A stretch of DNA of 64,000 nucleotides from TMP-7 sp038212445 (GCA_038212445.1 JBBQUM010000016.1:62001-126000), one strand, 5' to 3'. Positions 27,431 through 37,047 are shown, counted from the stretch's first letter. Made by a program: numbers and translations. Notes: generated by a model not told the origin, from the letters alone.

Positions 27431-28902
27431 ATTTGCTCGAGGCCACCGGAATCACGAAGACCTACGGTGGCGTGCATGCTTTGCGCGGCGCCGCTTTCGA
27501 GTTGCGGGAGGGCGAAGTGCATGCGCTCGTGGGCGAGAACGGTGCCGGCAAGTCGACGTTGATAAAGATATTTACGGGTGCGGTTCAGCCGGATGCGGGC
27601 GAAGTTCGTGTAAATGGCCGCCCGGCTATCGACGTTACACCTACCGTGTCACGTGAGCTTGGCATTGCCGCGATCTATCAACAGCCCGCGCTTTTCCCGC
27701 ACCTGACGGTTGCTGAGAATATCGGACTCGCGCTCGAATCACCCGCTGCGCGCGGCTTGGTCAACTGGAAGGCGCGGCGCACGCGTGCCGCGGAACTGCT
27801 GGACCAGATCGGCGCTTCGATCGGCGTGGAACGTGAGGCGTCCACGCTGTCCCTTCCCGAGCAGCAGATGGTGGAGATCGCCAAGGCGATCGGCGCCAAC
27901 GCCCGGGTCTTCATCATGGACGAGCCGACAGCCTCACTCTCCGACCGTGAAGTGGACCGGCTCTTCACCGTGATCGCCGGATTAAGATCCCGCGGCGCAG
28001 GCGTCATTTACATTTCGCATCGCTTGGACGAGTTGCCGCGCATTTCCGACCGCGTCACCGTTCTGCGCGACGGACAAACGATCGCCACCCACGAGACTCG
28101 CGAGCTCGACAAAGCAGCAATCATACGGCTCATGGTGGGCCGTGATGTCTCCGCTGTCTTCCCGAAGCGTGCCGTGCCCGTGGGCGACACCGTGCTCGAA
28201 CTGCGCGGCATTGACGGTGTCAGCCTCAGCATTCGCGCGGGGGAGATCGTGGGACTTGCCGGCCTGGTTGGCGCGGGTCGAACTGAGTTAGCTCGGACGA
28301 TCTTCGGACTAACACCGGCAACGACAGGCGAACTGCTGATCCGCGGCAAGACAGTCCGCATCGACTCGCCCTCGGCCGCCATCCGCCACGGCATCGCGTA
28401 TGTTCCCGAGGATCGCCGTCGCCACGGACTGGTGGAGGCGATGACCATCACCGAGAATACGACGCTCGCGTGCCTCGATACAGTCTCCCGATCGGGACTC
28501 ATCGACTTCAAGCGCGAACATGAGGTCGCCGCCGGCTTCGTAACCAAGCTCGGAACGAAAACCCCGGGAGTCGCCGTCGCCGCAAACACGCTTTCGGGCG
28601 GCAATCAACAGAAGGTCGTGCTCAGCCGCTGGCTCGCGACGTCGCCGTCCATCCTGATTCTCGACGAGCCCACACAGGGGATCGATGTCGGCGCCAAATC
28701 CGAGGTTCATGCGCTGATCACTGACATGGCGGAGCAGGGAATGGCGATTCTGATGATCTCCTCGGAACTGCCCGAGATACTAGGGATGAGCGACAGGATC
28801 GCAGTCATGGCGAATGGCGCGATTACCGGCGTCCTCGATCGCGCCGACGCGACGCAGGAGAAGATTCTCGCGCTCGCATTGCCCAAGGAGCGCCTCTCGT
28901 GA
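27427..28902 (+). CDS. Sugar ABC importer ATPase with two nucleotide-binding domains (RbsA/RhaT-like)
   Basis: 491 residues from ATG 27427. The first domain has Walker A GENGAGKST (36-44), LSLPEQQMVEIAKAI and Walker B VFIMDEPTASLSD. The second has the degenerate Walker A GLVGAGRTEL, LSGGNQQKVVLSRWL and LILDEPTQGIDVG, as expected for RbsA/MglA/XylG-type proteins. It energises the two permeases that follow. Genomic context points to L-rhamnose or a related deoxysugar, but AI-2 (Lsr) and ribose systems have similar ATPases. Overlaps its neighbours by four bases on both sides. Confidence 0.9.
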   Translation: MNLLEATGITKTYGGVHALRGAAFELREGEVHALVGENGAGKSTLIKIFTGAVQPDAGEVRVNGRPAIDVTPTVSRELGIAAIYQQPALFPHLTVAENIGLALESPAARGLVNWKARRTRAAELLDQIGASIGVEREASTLSLPEQQMVEIAKAIGANARVFIMDEPTASLSDREVDRLFTVIAGLRSRGAGVIYISHRLDELPRISDRVTVLRDGQTIATHETRELDKAAIIRLMVGRDVSAVFPKRAVPVGDTVLELRGIDGVSLSIRAGEIVGLAGLVGAGRTELARTIFGLTPATTGELLIRGKTVRIDSPSAAIRHGIAYVPEDRRRHGLVEAMTITENTTLACLDTVSRSGLIDFKREHEVAAGFVTKLGTKTPGVAVAANTLSGGNQQKVVLSRWLATSPSILILDEPTQGIDVGAKSEVHALITDMAEQGMAILMISSELPEILGMSDRIAVMANGAITGVLDRADATQEKILALALPKERLS

Positions 28903-29846
28903 GACGCTACACGCGGGAAATTGCCGCCGCCGTCGTCCTGGGGCTTGTGCTGGTTGTTCTTGCCTTCGCAGCACCTGGATTCTTCACCCTTCAGAACATA
29001 GTCGACCTGCTGTTGAATAACGCCGGCACTATGGTGGCCGCGCTCGGCATGACGCTGATCTTGATCGCGGGTCAGATCGACATTTCGATCGCGTCGCAAT
29101 TTGCGATTTGCACTGTGGCGGCAGGCGTCCTGGCGCGCGCCGGCGTACCGATGCTCGCGATGCCTTTCATTGTCATCGTTCTCGGCTCGTTGCTCGGAGC
29201 GCTAAATGGAGTACTGGTCACCTCGCTAAAGGCGCCCGCCATCGTAGTGACGCTGGCAACGATGATCGCTTTGCGCGACGCCCAGCGCTGGTACACGGAA
29301 GGCGCCTGGATTCACGGTTTGCCCGAGAATTTTCAGTGGTTCGGCCTCGGTCAAACCGGCGGCGCGGCACTGATCATCGGAATCACGGCACTCCTGCTGG
29401 CCACTGTGGCCTGGGCTTTGACACAACTCTCGGCGGGGCGCAGGTTGTTCGCAACCGGGTCCAATCCAGAGGCCGCGCGACTCGCTGGGTTCTCCACCGA
29501 CACCATTCTCACTAGCGTCTTCGTCCTGATGGGCGCTTTCACCGCTGTCGCCGCAATCTTGAACGCGGTCCGCTTTAGCGAGGTACCGGGCAACCCTGGC
29601 GCCGGGTTGGAACTCAAGGCAATCGCGGCAGCCGTGGTAGGAGGGGCTTCGATCACAGGCGGCCGCGCTACTGTGCTCGGCACGCTGCTCGGGGTCTTGT
29701 TACTCGGCGCCATCGGCACGGCGCTCACCTACCTGGGCATCAACCCCTATTGGGAAAAGGCCGTTCAGGGTGCCATCATTCTGGCGGCGGCGATATCCGA
29801 ATACGCCGGGTCGCGGCGGCCACTTGCGAGGGCCCATGCGGGGTAG
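28899..29846 (+). CDS. Sugar ABC importer permease (RbsC/RhaP-like)
   Basis: 315 residues, about nine to ten membrane segments. Family motifs are NNAGTMVAALGMTLILIAGQIDISI and GLELKAIAAAVVGGASITGGRATVLGTLLG. The GTG start overlaps the ATPase stop, and the C-terminus overlaps the next permease by 11 bases. It pairs with the fused permease to form a heterodimeric channel as in the rhamnose transporter. Confidence 0.88.
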   Translation: MRRYTREIAAAVVLGLVLVVLAFAAPGFFTLQNIVDLLLNNAGTMVAALGMTLILIAGQIDISIASQFAICTVAAGVLARAGVPMLAMPFIVIVLGSLLGALNGVLVTSLKAPAIVVTLATMIALRDAQRWYTEGAWIHGLPENFQWFGLGQTGGAALIIGITALLLATVAWALTQLSAGRRLFATGSNPEAARLAGFSTDTILTSVFVLMGAFTAVAAILNAVRFSEVPGNPGAGLELKAIAAAVVGGASITGGRATVLGTLLGVLLLGAIGTALTYLGINPYWEKAVQGAIILAAAISEYAGSRRPLARAHAG

Positions 29847-31779
29847 AGCCGAGCGCATTCTCGTTTTCCTGCTGCTGCTCGAGATTGTGATCTTCAGCGT
29901 CATAGGACAGAACTTTCTGTCCTGGTCGAACCTCGGCGAAATCGTGCGCCTCGGCGTCGAGCTCGGACTCCTTGCCCTGGCGATGACGCTGGTCATCGTC
30001 ACCGGCGGCATCGATTTGTCGGTGGGCGCTTTGATGAGCCTTTGCGCGGTGACCATGGGAATGTTGTGGCGCGAAGCGGGTTGGCCGCTTCCGGTCGCCG
30101 TGGTCGCTGCCATCGCGGTGGGGGCTCTCGGCGGACTGCTCAACGGAGTCGTCATTACGCGCTTCCGCCAATTGCCCCTCATCGTCACGCTCGCCAGTTT
30201 GAGTCTGTTTCGGGGTGTCGCTGAAGGACTCACTGGCGCAGTCAAGAACTACACCTCCTTCCCGCCGTCGTTTCTCGCACTCGGACAGGGTTACCTCTTC
30301 AATGCGATTCCCGTGCAGGCGCTGGTCTTAATCCTGGCGATCGTCGTCTTTTGGGTGCTGCTCGAGCGGAGCGTGGTCGGGCGTGGTCTTTACGCGATCG
30401 GCCATTCTGAAGAAGGCGCGCGTTTCGGCGGAGTGCCGGTGGAGAAGCGGCTCAGATTGGTCTACACCCTGTCCGGGCTTGCTGCCGGCGTAGCTGCGAC
30501 CATCTACGTGGCGCATCTCGGCCAGGCGAAGTCTGACGCCGGTACGGGCTTCGAGCTGATGGCGATCACGGCAGCAGTACTGGGCGGCACTTCAATTTTC
30601 GGCGGCGCCGGCACCATCGGCGGAACGCTACTGGGACTCGCATCCATCGTCGTTCTCCAAAACGGACTGCGGCTGTCAGCGCTCCCCGCGGAACTTGCAG
30701 GCATCCTCACCGGCGCACTCCTCATCGCCAGCATTGCGATCGAACGAATGTCAGCCGGCGGCCAGCACGGCACGCGGACCATTCCCAGACGCATCGTTGT
30801 GACAGCGGCCGGTCTCGCGGCGCTTGCTACCGTTGCCCTCATCGCTGGACGGCCCGCCAAGACTACTACCGGCTCCGGCGCGCGCCGCATTCAGATCGGC
30901 ATGATGCCAAAAGCCAAGGGCGATCCGTATTTCATCAGTTGCAGAAAGGGCGCCGAGGAAGCAGCCAAGGAGTTGAACGTCGACCTGATTTGGGACGGCC
31001 CCACCGATCTTGATCCAGCTAAGCAAAACGAGGTCGTGGAAGCCTGGATTACCCGCGGGGTCGATGTGATCGCCGTCAGCGTGGAGAGTCAGGCGAGTAT
31101 TTCAACTGTCTTGCGCAAGGCGCGGGCACGCGGAATCAAGGTGATCACGTGGGACGCCGACGCCGAACCCGATGCCCGCGACTATCTCATCGATCAGGCC
31201 ACTGCCCAGGGTATCGGCACGACGATCGCCGATCAGGTTTCGCTGATCCTCGGCGGCAAGGGAGAATTCGCGATCATTACCGGATCGTTGACGGCTGCCA
31301 ACCAAATCGAATGGATCAAGTGGATCAAGGCGCGCATGGCCGAGAAATATCCGGAGATCAGCCTTGTCGGAATCCAACCGAGCGAGAGCGATCGCGATCG
31401 CGCATTCTCCGAAACACAGACGGTCCTGAAGGTGCACCCGAAAGTGCGGGCAATCGCGGGCATCGCTGCGCCGACTGTCCCGGGCGCGGCCGAAGCGGTG
31501 AAGCAGGCTGGCCGTCCCGACGTCCAGGTGACCGGCCTCTCCCTGCCGAGCCTGTGCAAGCCGTACGTGCACTCCGGCATCATCCGCTCCGTCGTGTTGT
31601 GGAACACCTACGACCTCGGCTACCTGACCATTTACGCGTCGGAGGCGCTGGCAAACGGCAAGCTCAAGAATGGATTCAAGGCTGGACGTCTTGGCGCTCG
31701 GGAACTGCGCGGCGACCACGTCATGCTCGGCGAGCCTTTCGTGTTTACCAAGGACAACATCGACCGCTTCGATTTCTAG
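29836..31779 (+). CDS. Sugar ABC permease fused to its periplasmic substrate-binding protein
   Basis: 647 residues. Residues 1-310 form a second RbsC-like permease (IVTGGIDLSVGALMSL; FELMAITAAVLGGTSIFGGAGTIGG). A further membrane segment (RRIVVTAAGLAALATVALIA, about 316-335) replaces the signal peptide of a type I sugar-binding protein (about 350-647): IQIGMMPKAKGDPYFISCRKGAEEA, VDVIAVSVESQ and the late LWNTYDLGYLTIY, as in RhaS/LsrB-type receptors. The binding domain is thus tethered on the outer face of the membrane. ATG 29836 is chosen because the upstream open frame only repeats the end of the previous gene. Single-chain permease-receptor proteins are known in other importers but are unusual in this class. 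Confidence 0.87.
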   Translation: MRGRAERILVFLLLLEIVIFSVIGQNFLSWSNLGEIVRLGVELGLLALAMTLVIVTGGIDLSVGALMSLCAVTMGMLWREAGWPLPVAVVAAIAVGALGGLLNGVVITRFRQLPLIVTLASLSLFRGVAEGLTGAVKNYTSFPPSFLALGQGYLFNAIPVQALVLILAIVVFWVLLERSVVGRGLYAIGHSEEGARFGGVPVEKRLRLVYTLSGLAAGVAATIYVAHLGQAKSDAGTGFELMAITAAVLGGTSIFGGAGTIGGTLLGLASIVVLQNGLRLSALPAELAGILTGALLIASIAIERMSAGGQHGTRTIPRRIVVTAAGLAALATVALIAGRPAKTTTGSGARRIQIGMMPKAKGDPYFISCRKGAEEAAKELNVDLIWDGPTDLDPAKQNEVVEAWITRGVDVIAVSVESQASISTVLRKARARGIKVITWDADAEPDARDYLIDQATAQGIGTTIADQVSLILGGKGEFAIITGSLTAANQIEWIKWIKARMAEKYPEISLVGIQPSESDRDRAFSETQTVLKVHPKVRAIAGIAAPTVPGAAEAVKQAGRPDVQVTGLSLPSLCKPYVHSGIIRSVVLWNTYDLGYLTIYASEALANGKLKNGFKAGRLGARELRGDHVMLGEPFVFTKDNIDRFDF

Positions 31780-31789
31780 GCGTTCCGCA

Positions 31790-32230
31790 CTAAGAGTGGA
31801 CAGCCGGACGGTCTGGCCGCCCGCCGTACCGGTCCACAACGTGGCGCATGGATTCCGTTGCTCGGAAATACTGGCGCGTGAACGTTTCGGCGGTATCGGT
31901 TGAATAGGGTGCGCACGAGAATATGTCGATGAACACGCACTGGGTTGAATCCACCAAGTGACCTGATACGAGCGAGGTTTCGATCAATTGAGTAAACGAG
32001 AAGCCCGCAATATCGGGCCGGTTGCCGAATCGCACGATCGTCGATGGGCCGAACCGCTGAAGATTCAGCAGCCCGCAGAGTTGCTCGATATAAGCCGCAA
32101 TCGACTCGGGATCGGTAATGATCGAGAGATCGCAACCCTGCAAGTCTATACCGCACCACCGCCCCCAGAAGAGTGGTTCCACCTCCGGTACCCTGGTTTG
32201 AATCCTTGGATAGAGCGCTGTTCCCGCCAC
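31790..32230 (-). CDS. S-adenosylmethionine decarboxylase-like protein
   Basis: 146 residues related to prokaryotic SpeD-type AdoMet decarboxylases. The best segment is IETSLVSGHLVDSTQCVFIDIFSCAPY (shown as IETSLVSGHLVD and CVFIDIFSCAPY), matching the region with the self-cleavage Ser and the active-site Cys. Instead of the classical Ser-His pair there is Ser-Leu-Val-Ser-Gly-His, so the pyruvoyl-forming Ser is not certain. Start GTG 32230 has GGAGG about four bases upstream. No spermidine synthase is adjacent. It is convergent with the importer and separated by 87 bases from the rhamnosidase. Confidence 0.66.
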   Translation of the reverse strand: MAGTALYPRIQTRVPEVEPLFWGRWCGIDLQGCDLSIITDPESIAAYIEQLCGLLNLQRFGPSTIVRFGNRPDIAGFSFTQLIETSLVSGHLVDSTQCVFIDIFSCAPYSTDTAETFTRQYFRATESMRHVVDRYGGRPDRPAVHS

Positions 32231-32317
32231 ACTGCCTCCTTTGGCGATCGCTGGCTATCTAGATAAGCGGGAAGCCCGGATATCTTTCAAGACCTGCGCG
32301 GGAGGCAGCGGCGTAAA

Positions 32318-35300
32318 CTACTTCACCCTTACGGTGGCCCATTCATGCGAACCGGAGACGAGTTCCCGCGGCTGAGCCTCGCCAGGAATGTAGAGCGTCG
32401 CCGTGGTGTTCGGCGGTACAGTCACTTTAATGGAGAGTCCGTTGCCTTCCCGCTTCCAGGACGAGCGGATCTCGCCGTACATCGTCTTTCGCGTTACCGC
32501 TACTGAATCCAAACCGGCAGGAGCCACCGGCTTAATCACAAAATGCTTGTACCCTGGGTTCGCCGGATCTGGACGGATGCCGCCCAGATACTCGTACATC
32601 CAGATCGTCAGGTCGCCAATCTGCATCACGTGATTGCCGGAGTTCATGGCTGGATCCGCGGTGTCGCCGTTCCAAAGCTCCCACACAGTGGTAGCGCCGC
32701 GCTCCACCATGTAGCCCCAGCCCGGGTAAGTCTTCTGCGTGGCGATCTTCAGAGCCAGATCAGCCTGACCGTTGTCCGATAGAACACGCATCAGCCACTG
32801 CGCACCCACCAGGCCTGTACCGATGTGATCGTTACTCTCGCTATGAATGCGCGACACCAACGCGTTGAGCACGCGGGTTCGCTCTGAGGTCTTCGTGATT
32901 CCGAAGGCCAGCGGCAGCAGGCTGGAGGTCTGTGTGCCGTTATCGTACAAGCCGCGGGCGGAGTTGTAGAACTTACGCTCGAAGCCCGTACGAAGCTCGG
33001 AGGCCAGCGAGTCGAATTCTTCCACGTCCGCGGGCCGGTCAATGAGCTTGGCGTACTCGCTCATCTTCTGCGCCAAAAGGTAGAAGTACGCGGTGGCGAG
33101 CAGGGTCTTGTCGGTCTGACGCGCCGGGTCCTTGGAGTGAATCAGCTCAGGCGATTCCGGCGGTACACACCAGTCGCCAAAAGTGTCCTTGGCTAGAACG
33201 CCGTCCTTCATGAAGCCTCGCATCAGCAACATCCACTTCTTCATGGCGTCAAAATCGCGTGCGATCACGCGCTTGTCGCCGTATTGCTCATAGAGGGTCC
33301 CGGGAAGCAGGATGAAGGTGCTGGGCCACGTGACATCGCCGGTATAGAGCGACCAATACGACGGATTGACGTCGCTGATAGCGCCATCCGGACCCTGGGC
33401 GTCGGCGATGTCGGTCATCCATTTCGAATAAAACGCCGCTACGTCGAACAAGAACGTCTCGCCGACGCTCACCTGCGACCGGTCGCCCATCCAACCCTGC
33501 CGTTCGTCACGCTGCGGGCAGTCAGTTGGAATGCTGCGGTAATTGCCGCGAACGCCCCAGAACATGTTGTGGTGGATCTGATTCAAAAGCTCGTTGGATG
33601 ATTCGAAGCTGCCGGCAGATTCCATAGAGTCGTGAACCACTCGGCCTTCGAGCGACTCCAGGTTGGGAGCGCCAGGGTAACCCGTGACTTCGATGTAGCG
33701 GAAACCGTGGTAGGTAAAACGAGGCTCCCAAATTTCGACAACGCCACCCTTCAGCGTGTAATTATCCTCTGCACGCGCCGACCGCAGATTTGCCAGATAG
33801 AGGCTACCGTCGGCCGCCAGCGTTTCTGCATGACGGAGACGGACCACGTTGCCCCGGCTGCCCGCCACTCGCAGGCGGCACCAGCCGACCATGTTCTGAC
33901 CCATGTCAAAGATGTAGACGTTCTGGCGGAGTCGGGTAACCCGGGACGGCTTGATGGTCTGCGTCACCGCGATGGGTTCGGCCATTTGCGCGGACAGCGC
34001 TCCGCCGGGCGCCGCCACCACCACCGCCGGACTCCAGGTAGCGTCCTTGTAACCGGCAGTCGACCAACCCGGCATCTCGCGCCGCGCATCGTAGTCCTCG
34101 CCATCGTACTCGTTGTTGCCCCGCACCGGGCCATCGGTCGAAACACGCCATGTTTCATCGCTGACTACCCGCGCACGTGTTCCGTCTGCATACTCGATCT
34201 CGAGTTGAAGCAGGAGCTTCGGATAGCCGTAGGTCTTTGATGCGATCGGGATGATCAGGCGAGGAGCAAAATACCGACCGTTGCCCAGTAGCACACCGAG
34301 CGCGTTGCGGCCCGATCGAAGCATCGTTGTGACGTCGTAAGTGACATAGAGAGAGCGCTTGCCGTACTCAGTCAAACCGGGAGACAGGACATCCGTACCA
34401 GCCTTAACGCCATTCACGTAAAGTTCGCTCAGTCCCAGCCCGCTCATATGCGCCGTGGCACGCCGTATGGGCTTGGAGGCGTCGAACTCCTTCCGTAAAG
34501 TACGCGCCGGCAGCCAGCGCTCCTCACTAAAACCGACCTCGCCCCATGGCTTGGATCCATAGGGTCCAAGGAGCTTCACACCTTCTTTGGACGACCAGGA
34601 GGCGTCCGTGATCACTGTGAGCGGTTCGCCTTTGTCGAACTCCACGCGGAGCACGCCGATCATTCCCGGCCTCTTGGGCGTCTGAGGTCCAAATCCGCCC
34701 TTGGTGTACTCGGCGTCGACTCTCAACAGGTTCTTCCCCGGCTTCAAGAGCGTCGCCACTTCCAGAACTTCCGGCATCGAGACCGAACTGCCTTTGCCTG
34801 CGGGCTTCCCGTTCACGGTCAGCGTAAAGCTGCTTTCGGCGCCGAGGATGAAACTCGCCCGGCGGACGGAATGGCCAGGAGTGATTTCGAAAGTGCGTTC
34901 GAAGCTGTGCCGTCCTTCGGCAGCATCAGGGGTCCAGATCCAACTGGCCGCCGTGAGCCGGTGGTAGGCGCTATCGGGACGCCTGAGCACCGCCGCTTCG
35001 TCTTTCCCAATCCATTTTCCCGACCAGTCCGCCGGGGAAAGCAACCCCATCGACCAGGCGGACGGAGCGCTCCACTCGGATGCAGTTCCGTCCTGATCCC
35101 AAATCTGCGCTTTCCAGAAGACTTTGATACCCGACGTCAATTTCTTGCCGTTATAGATGATGTGGACGGACTGATCTGTGGCGACCTTGCCCGAGTCCCA
35201 TAAATCGGCCGAGGCTGCTTGCAAACCGGCTTCCGTTGAAGCCGCAATTACCCGGTAGGCAGTCTGCCGGATCCCCTTGGCCCCAATATCGGATCCCACC

Positions 35301-35434
35301 AATCGCCAACTCAGACGCGGCGCTGTCACGTCGATCCCCAGTGGATTTGTACGATACTCGCAACGCAGGTCCTCCACCCTCACCGCGCCAAACGCACTCA
35401 GGGCAAGAAGGGGCAGCAGAATCAAGCGGGGCAT
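32318..35434 (-). CDS. Secreted alpha-L-rhamnosidase (GH78)
   Basis: 1038 residues with a signal peptide (MPRLILLPLLALSAFGA). It has the typical GH78 order: an N-terminal domain (VEDLRCEYRTNPLGID, LSWRL), carbohydrate-binding beta domains (about 160-470), the (alpha/alpha)6 barrel with the general acid Glu in TDCPQRDERQGWMGDRSQ and the base Glu in GATTVWELWNGDT, and a C-terminal beta-sandwich. It cuts terminal L-rhamnose from plant glycosides, pectin side chains or polysaccharides outside the cell. Together with the adjacent rhamnose-type importer it makes a release-and-uptake locus. Confidence 0.93.
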   Translation of the reverse strand: MPRLILLPLLALSAFGAVRVEDLRCEYRTNPLGIDVTAPRLSWRLVGSDIGAKGIRQTAYRVIAASTEAGLQAASADLWDSGKVATDQSVHIIYNGKKLTSGIKVFWKAQIWDQDGTASEWSAPSAWSMGLLSPADWSGKWIGKDEAAVLRRPDSAYHRLTAASWIWTPDAAEGRHSFERTFEITPGHSVRRASFILGAESSFTLTVNGKPAGKGSSVSMPEVLEVATLLKPGKNLLRVDAEYTKGGFGPQTPKRPGMIGVLRVEFDKGEPLTVITDASWSSKEGVKLLGPYGSKPWGEVGFSEERWLPARTLRKEFDASKPIRRATAHMSGLGLSELYVNGVKAGTDVLSPGLTEYGKRSLYVTYDVTTMLRSGRNALGVLLGNGRYFAPRLIIPIASKTYGYPKLLLQLEIEYADGTRARVVSDETWRVSTDGPVRGNNEYDGEDYDARREMPGWSTAGYKDATWSPAVVVAAPGGALSAQMAEPIAVTQTIKPSRVTRLRQNVYIFDMGQNMVGWCRLRVAGSRGNVVRLRHAETLAADGSLYLANLRSARAEDNYTLKGGVVEIWEPRFTYHGFRYIEVTGYPGAPNLESLEGRVVHDSMESAGSFESSNELLNQIHHNMFWGVRGNYRSIPTDCPQRDERQGWMGDRSQVSVGETFLFDVAAFYSKWMTDIADAQGPDGAISDVNPSYWSLYTGDVTWPSTFILLPGTLYEQYGDKRVIARDFDAMKKWMLLMRGFMKDGVLAKDTFGDWCVPPESPELIHSKDPARQTDKTLLATAYFYLLAQKMSEYAKLIDRPADVEEFDSLASELRTGFERKFYNSARGLYDNGTQTSSLLPLAFGITKTSERTRVLNALVSRIHSESNDHIGTGLVGAQWLMRVLSDNGQADLALKIATQKTYPGWGYMVERGATTVWELWNGDTADPAMNSGNHVMQIGDLTIWMYEYLGGIRPDPANPGYKHFVIKPVAPAGLDSVAVTRKTMYGEIRSSWKREGNGLSIKVTVPPNTTATLYIPGEAQPRELVSGSHEWATVRVK

Positions 35435-35501
35435 GAACCTTCAGCATATCCCAGTGGGGGCGCAAGTTACTGCAATGAAGCGGTTTTTTGTCCTGCGAGG
35501 A

Positions 35502-35521
35502 ACCGGACATTCAGATCCGGT
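35502..35521. promoter_or_regulatory. Inverted repeat between divergent genes
   Basis: Perfect 6-base arms ACCGGA / TCCGGT with an 8-base loop in the 166-base gap between the rhamnosidase and the adaptor gene. It could be an operator for either gene. No clear -35/-10 pair is seen, though TACGAT lies about 15 bases downstream. Confidence 0.35.
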
Positions 35522-35600
35522 GTCTAACTCGCGTGCTACGATGGAATTTATCGAACTCCAGCCGTGGTTTGTTCGTTTGAAGTAGTGTTGGGAGAACCCC

Positions 35601-37028
35601 GTGAAAACTAAGTGGAAAGTCATTCTAGGTATACTGCTGCTTTTGATCATCGTTGGCGGGGTCTTCGCTAGCATAAAGATCAACCAAAGGGGCATTGTCA
35701 CTGTCCAGACCGGCAAGACCGCCCGGCAGGACCTCACCGCGCTGGTGACGGCGTCTGGAGAAATCAAGCCTCGCAATTACATCAATATCGGCGCCAATGC
35801 CCAGGGAATCATCACAGCTTTACTGGTAAAAGAAGGCGACCACGTCAGCCGGAACCAGGTTGTTGCGCGAATCGAAGCCATTCAGGCGCAAGCCGACCTG
35901 AACGCCCAAAAGGCCGCGGTAAATACCTCCATGGCTGACTCCTCAGCCGCTGAAGAAGGTCTGAAGGCGATGGATGACGCGATCAAGACCAGCCAGGCTG
36001 CCGTGGACCATGCCAGAGTGGATTCCGACCGCGCCAAAGTAGAGTACGACCGTACCGCATCGCTGCTGAAGAGCAAATTGGTTGCGCAACAGGATTTTGA
36101 TGCCAAGAAGGCCGCATACGAGTCAGCCCAGGTTGCCATCCGCGAAGCGCAGGCGAGGCTGGAACAGGCCAGAACGCAGCGTTCGCAGACCGCCGCACAG
36201 CTGACATCCTCTCAGCGCCGCATCGCGCAGTCGCAGGCGATGCTGGCCGCGTCGGCTGATCGCCTGGCCAAGCATGACGCCACTGCGCCGCTCGATGGCG
36301 TTGTTACGAATTTGCCCGTCAGAGTCGGCGAGACCGTGGTTCCCGGCGTCCAGAATTCCGCCGCCAGCACCATCATGACGATTGCCGATATGTCGCTCAT
36401 TACCGCCGAAGTCAAGGTAGACGAAACCGATATCGTCAACGTCAAACTTGATCAGCAGGCCGAAATCACAATTGACGCCATACCGAACAAGACGTTTAAG
36501 GGCCACGTGATCGAAATCGGTAATACCGCTATCTTGAGATCCACCGGCGTTGCCGCATCGCAGAGCGCTGTATCGAGCCAGGAAGCTAAGGACTTCAAGG
36601 TCGTGATCGCCCTCGACAGTCCTCCGGACGATATCCGCCCGGGCCTGTCATGCACCTCCAAGATCACAACGGCCACCCGGCAGAAGGTAGTTACCATCCC
36701 GCTGCAGGCGCTCACCATCCGCCAGAAGGGCGACCTCGAGCCCGCTGACAAGGCCAAGGACGTCAAAGCGGCCGGTCCCTTGGATCCCATTGCCGAGAAG
36801 GCGCGCAAGGAAGAAATTCAGGGCGTTTTCATCATCAAGGGTGAGAAAGCCGAATTCCAGAAGGTGGAAACGGGAATCACCGGAGCGACGGATATCGAAG
36901 TGCTAAAGGGTCTCGAGGACAACCAGGAGATCGTCACCGGTAGTTATAAGGTCATTCGGACACTACGCAACGACACGCGTGTGAAGGTTGACAATAAGGC
37001 CCCAGTGATCGACACCAAGGCCTCCTGA
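35601..37028 (+). CDS. MacA/HlyD-like periplasmic adaptor of an ABC exporter
   Basis: 475 residues. An N-terminal membrane anchor (about 7-24) is followed by a lipoyl/barrel-sandwich half (GIITALLVKEGDHVSRNQVVARIEA), a long coiled-coil hairpin (about 95-220), the second lipoyl half (ATAPLDGVVTNLPVRVGETV), a beta-barrel domain and a membrane-proximal domain. This is the MacA class of membrane fusion proteins for tripartite or bipartite ABC export. GGGAGA lies just upstream of the GTG start. The next gene encodes the matching ATPase. Confidence 0.9.
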   Translation: MKTKWKVILGILLLLIIVGGVFASIKINQRGIVTVQTGKTARQDLTALVTASGEIKPRNYINIGANAQGIITALLVKEGDHVSRNQVVARIEAIQAQADLNAQKAAVNTSMADSSAAEEGLKAMDDAIKTSQAAVDHARVDSDRAKVEYDRTASLLKSKLVAQQDFDAKKAAYESAQVAIREAQARLEQARTQRSQTAAQLTSSQRRIAQSQAMLAASADRLAKHDATAPLDGVVTNLPVRVGETVVPGVQNSAASTIMTIADMSLITAEVKVDETDIVNVKLDQQAEITIDAIPNKTFKGHVIEIGNTAILRSTGVAASQSAVSSQEAKDFKVVIALDSPPDDIRPGLSCTSKITTATRQKVVTIPLQALTIRQKGDLEPADKAKDVKAAGPLDPIAEKARKEEIQGVFIIKGEKAEFQKVETGITGATDIEVLKGLEDNQEIVTGSYKVIRTLRNDTRVKVDNKAPVIDTKAS

Positions 37029-37047
37029 TAGACTGAAAGCGAATTCC

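Noticed and set aside
32190..32215. tRNA-like T-arm sequence (GGTTTGAATCC)
   Set aside because: No acceptor or anticodon stems around it; it lies in the coding sequence of the AdoMet-decarboxylase-like gene.
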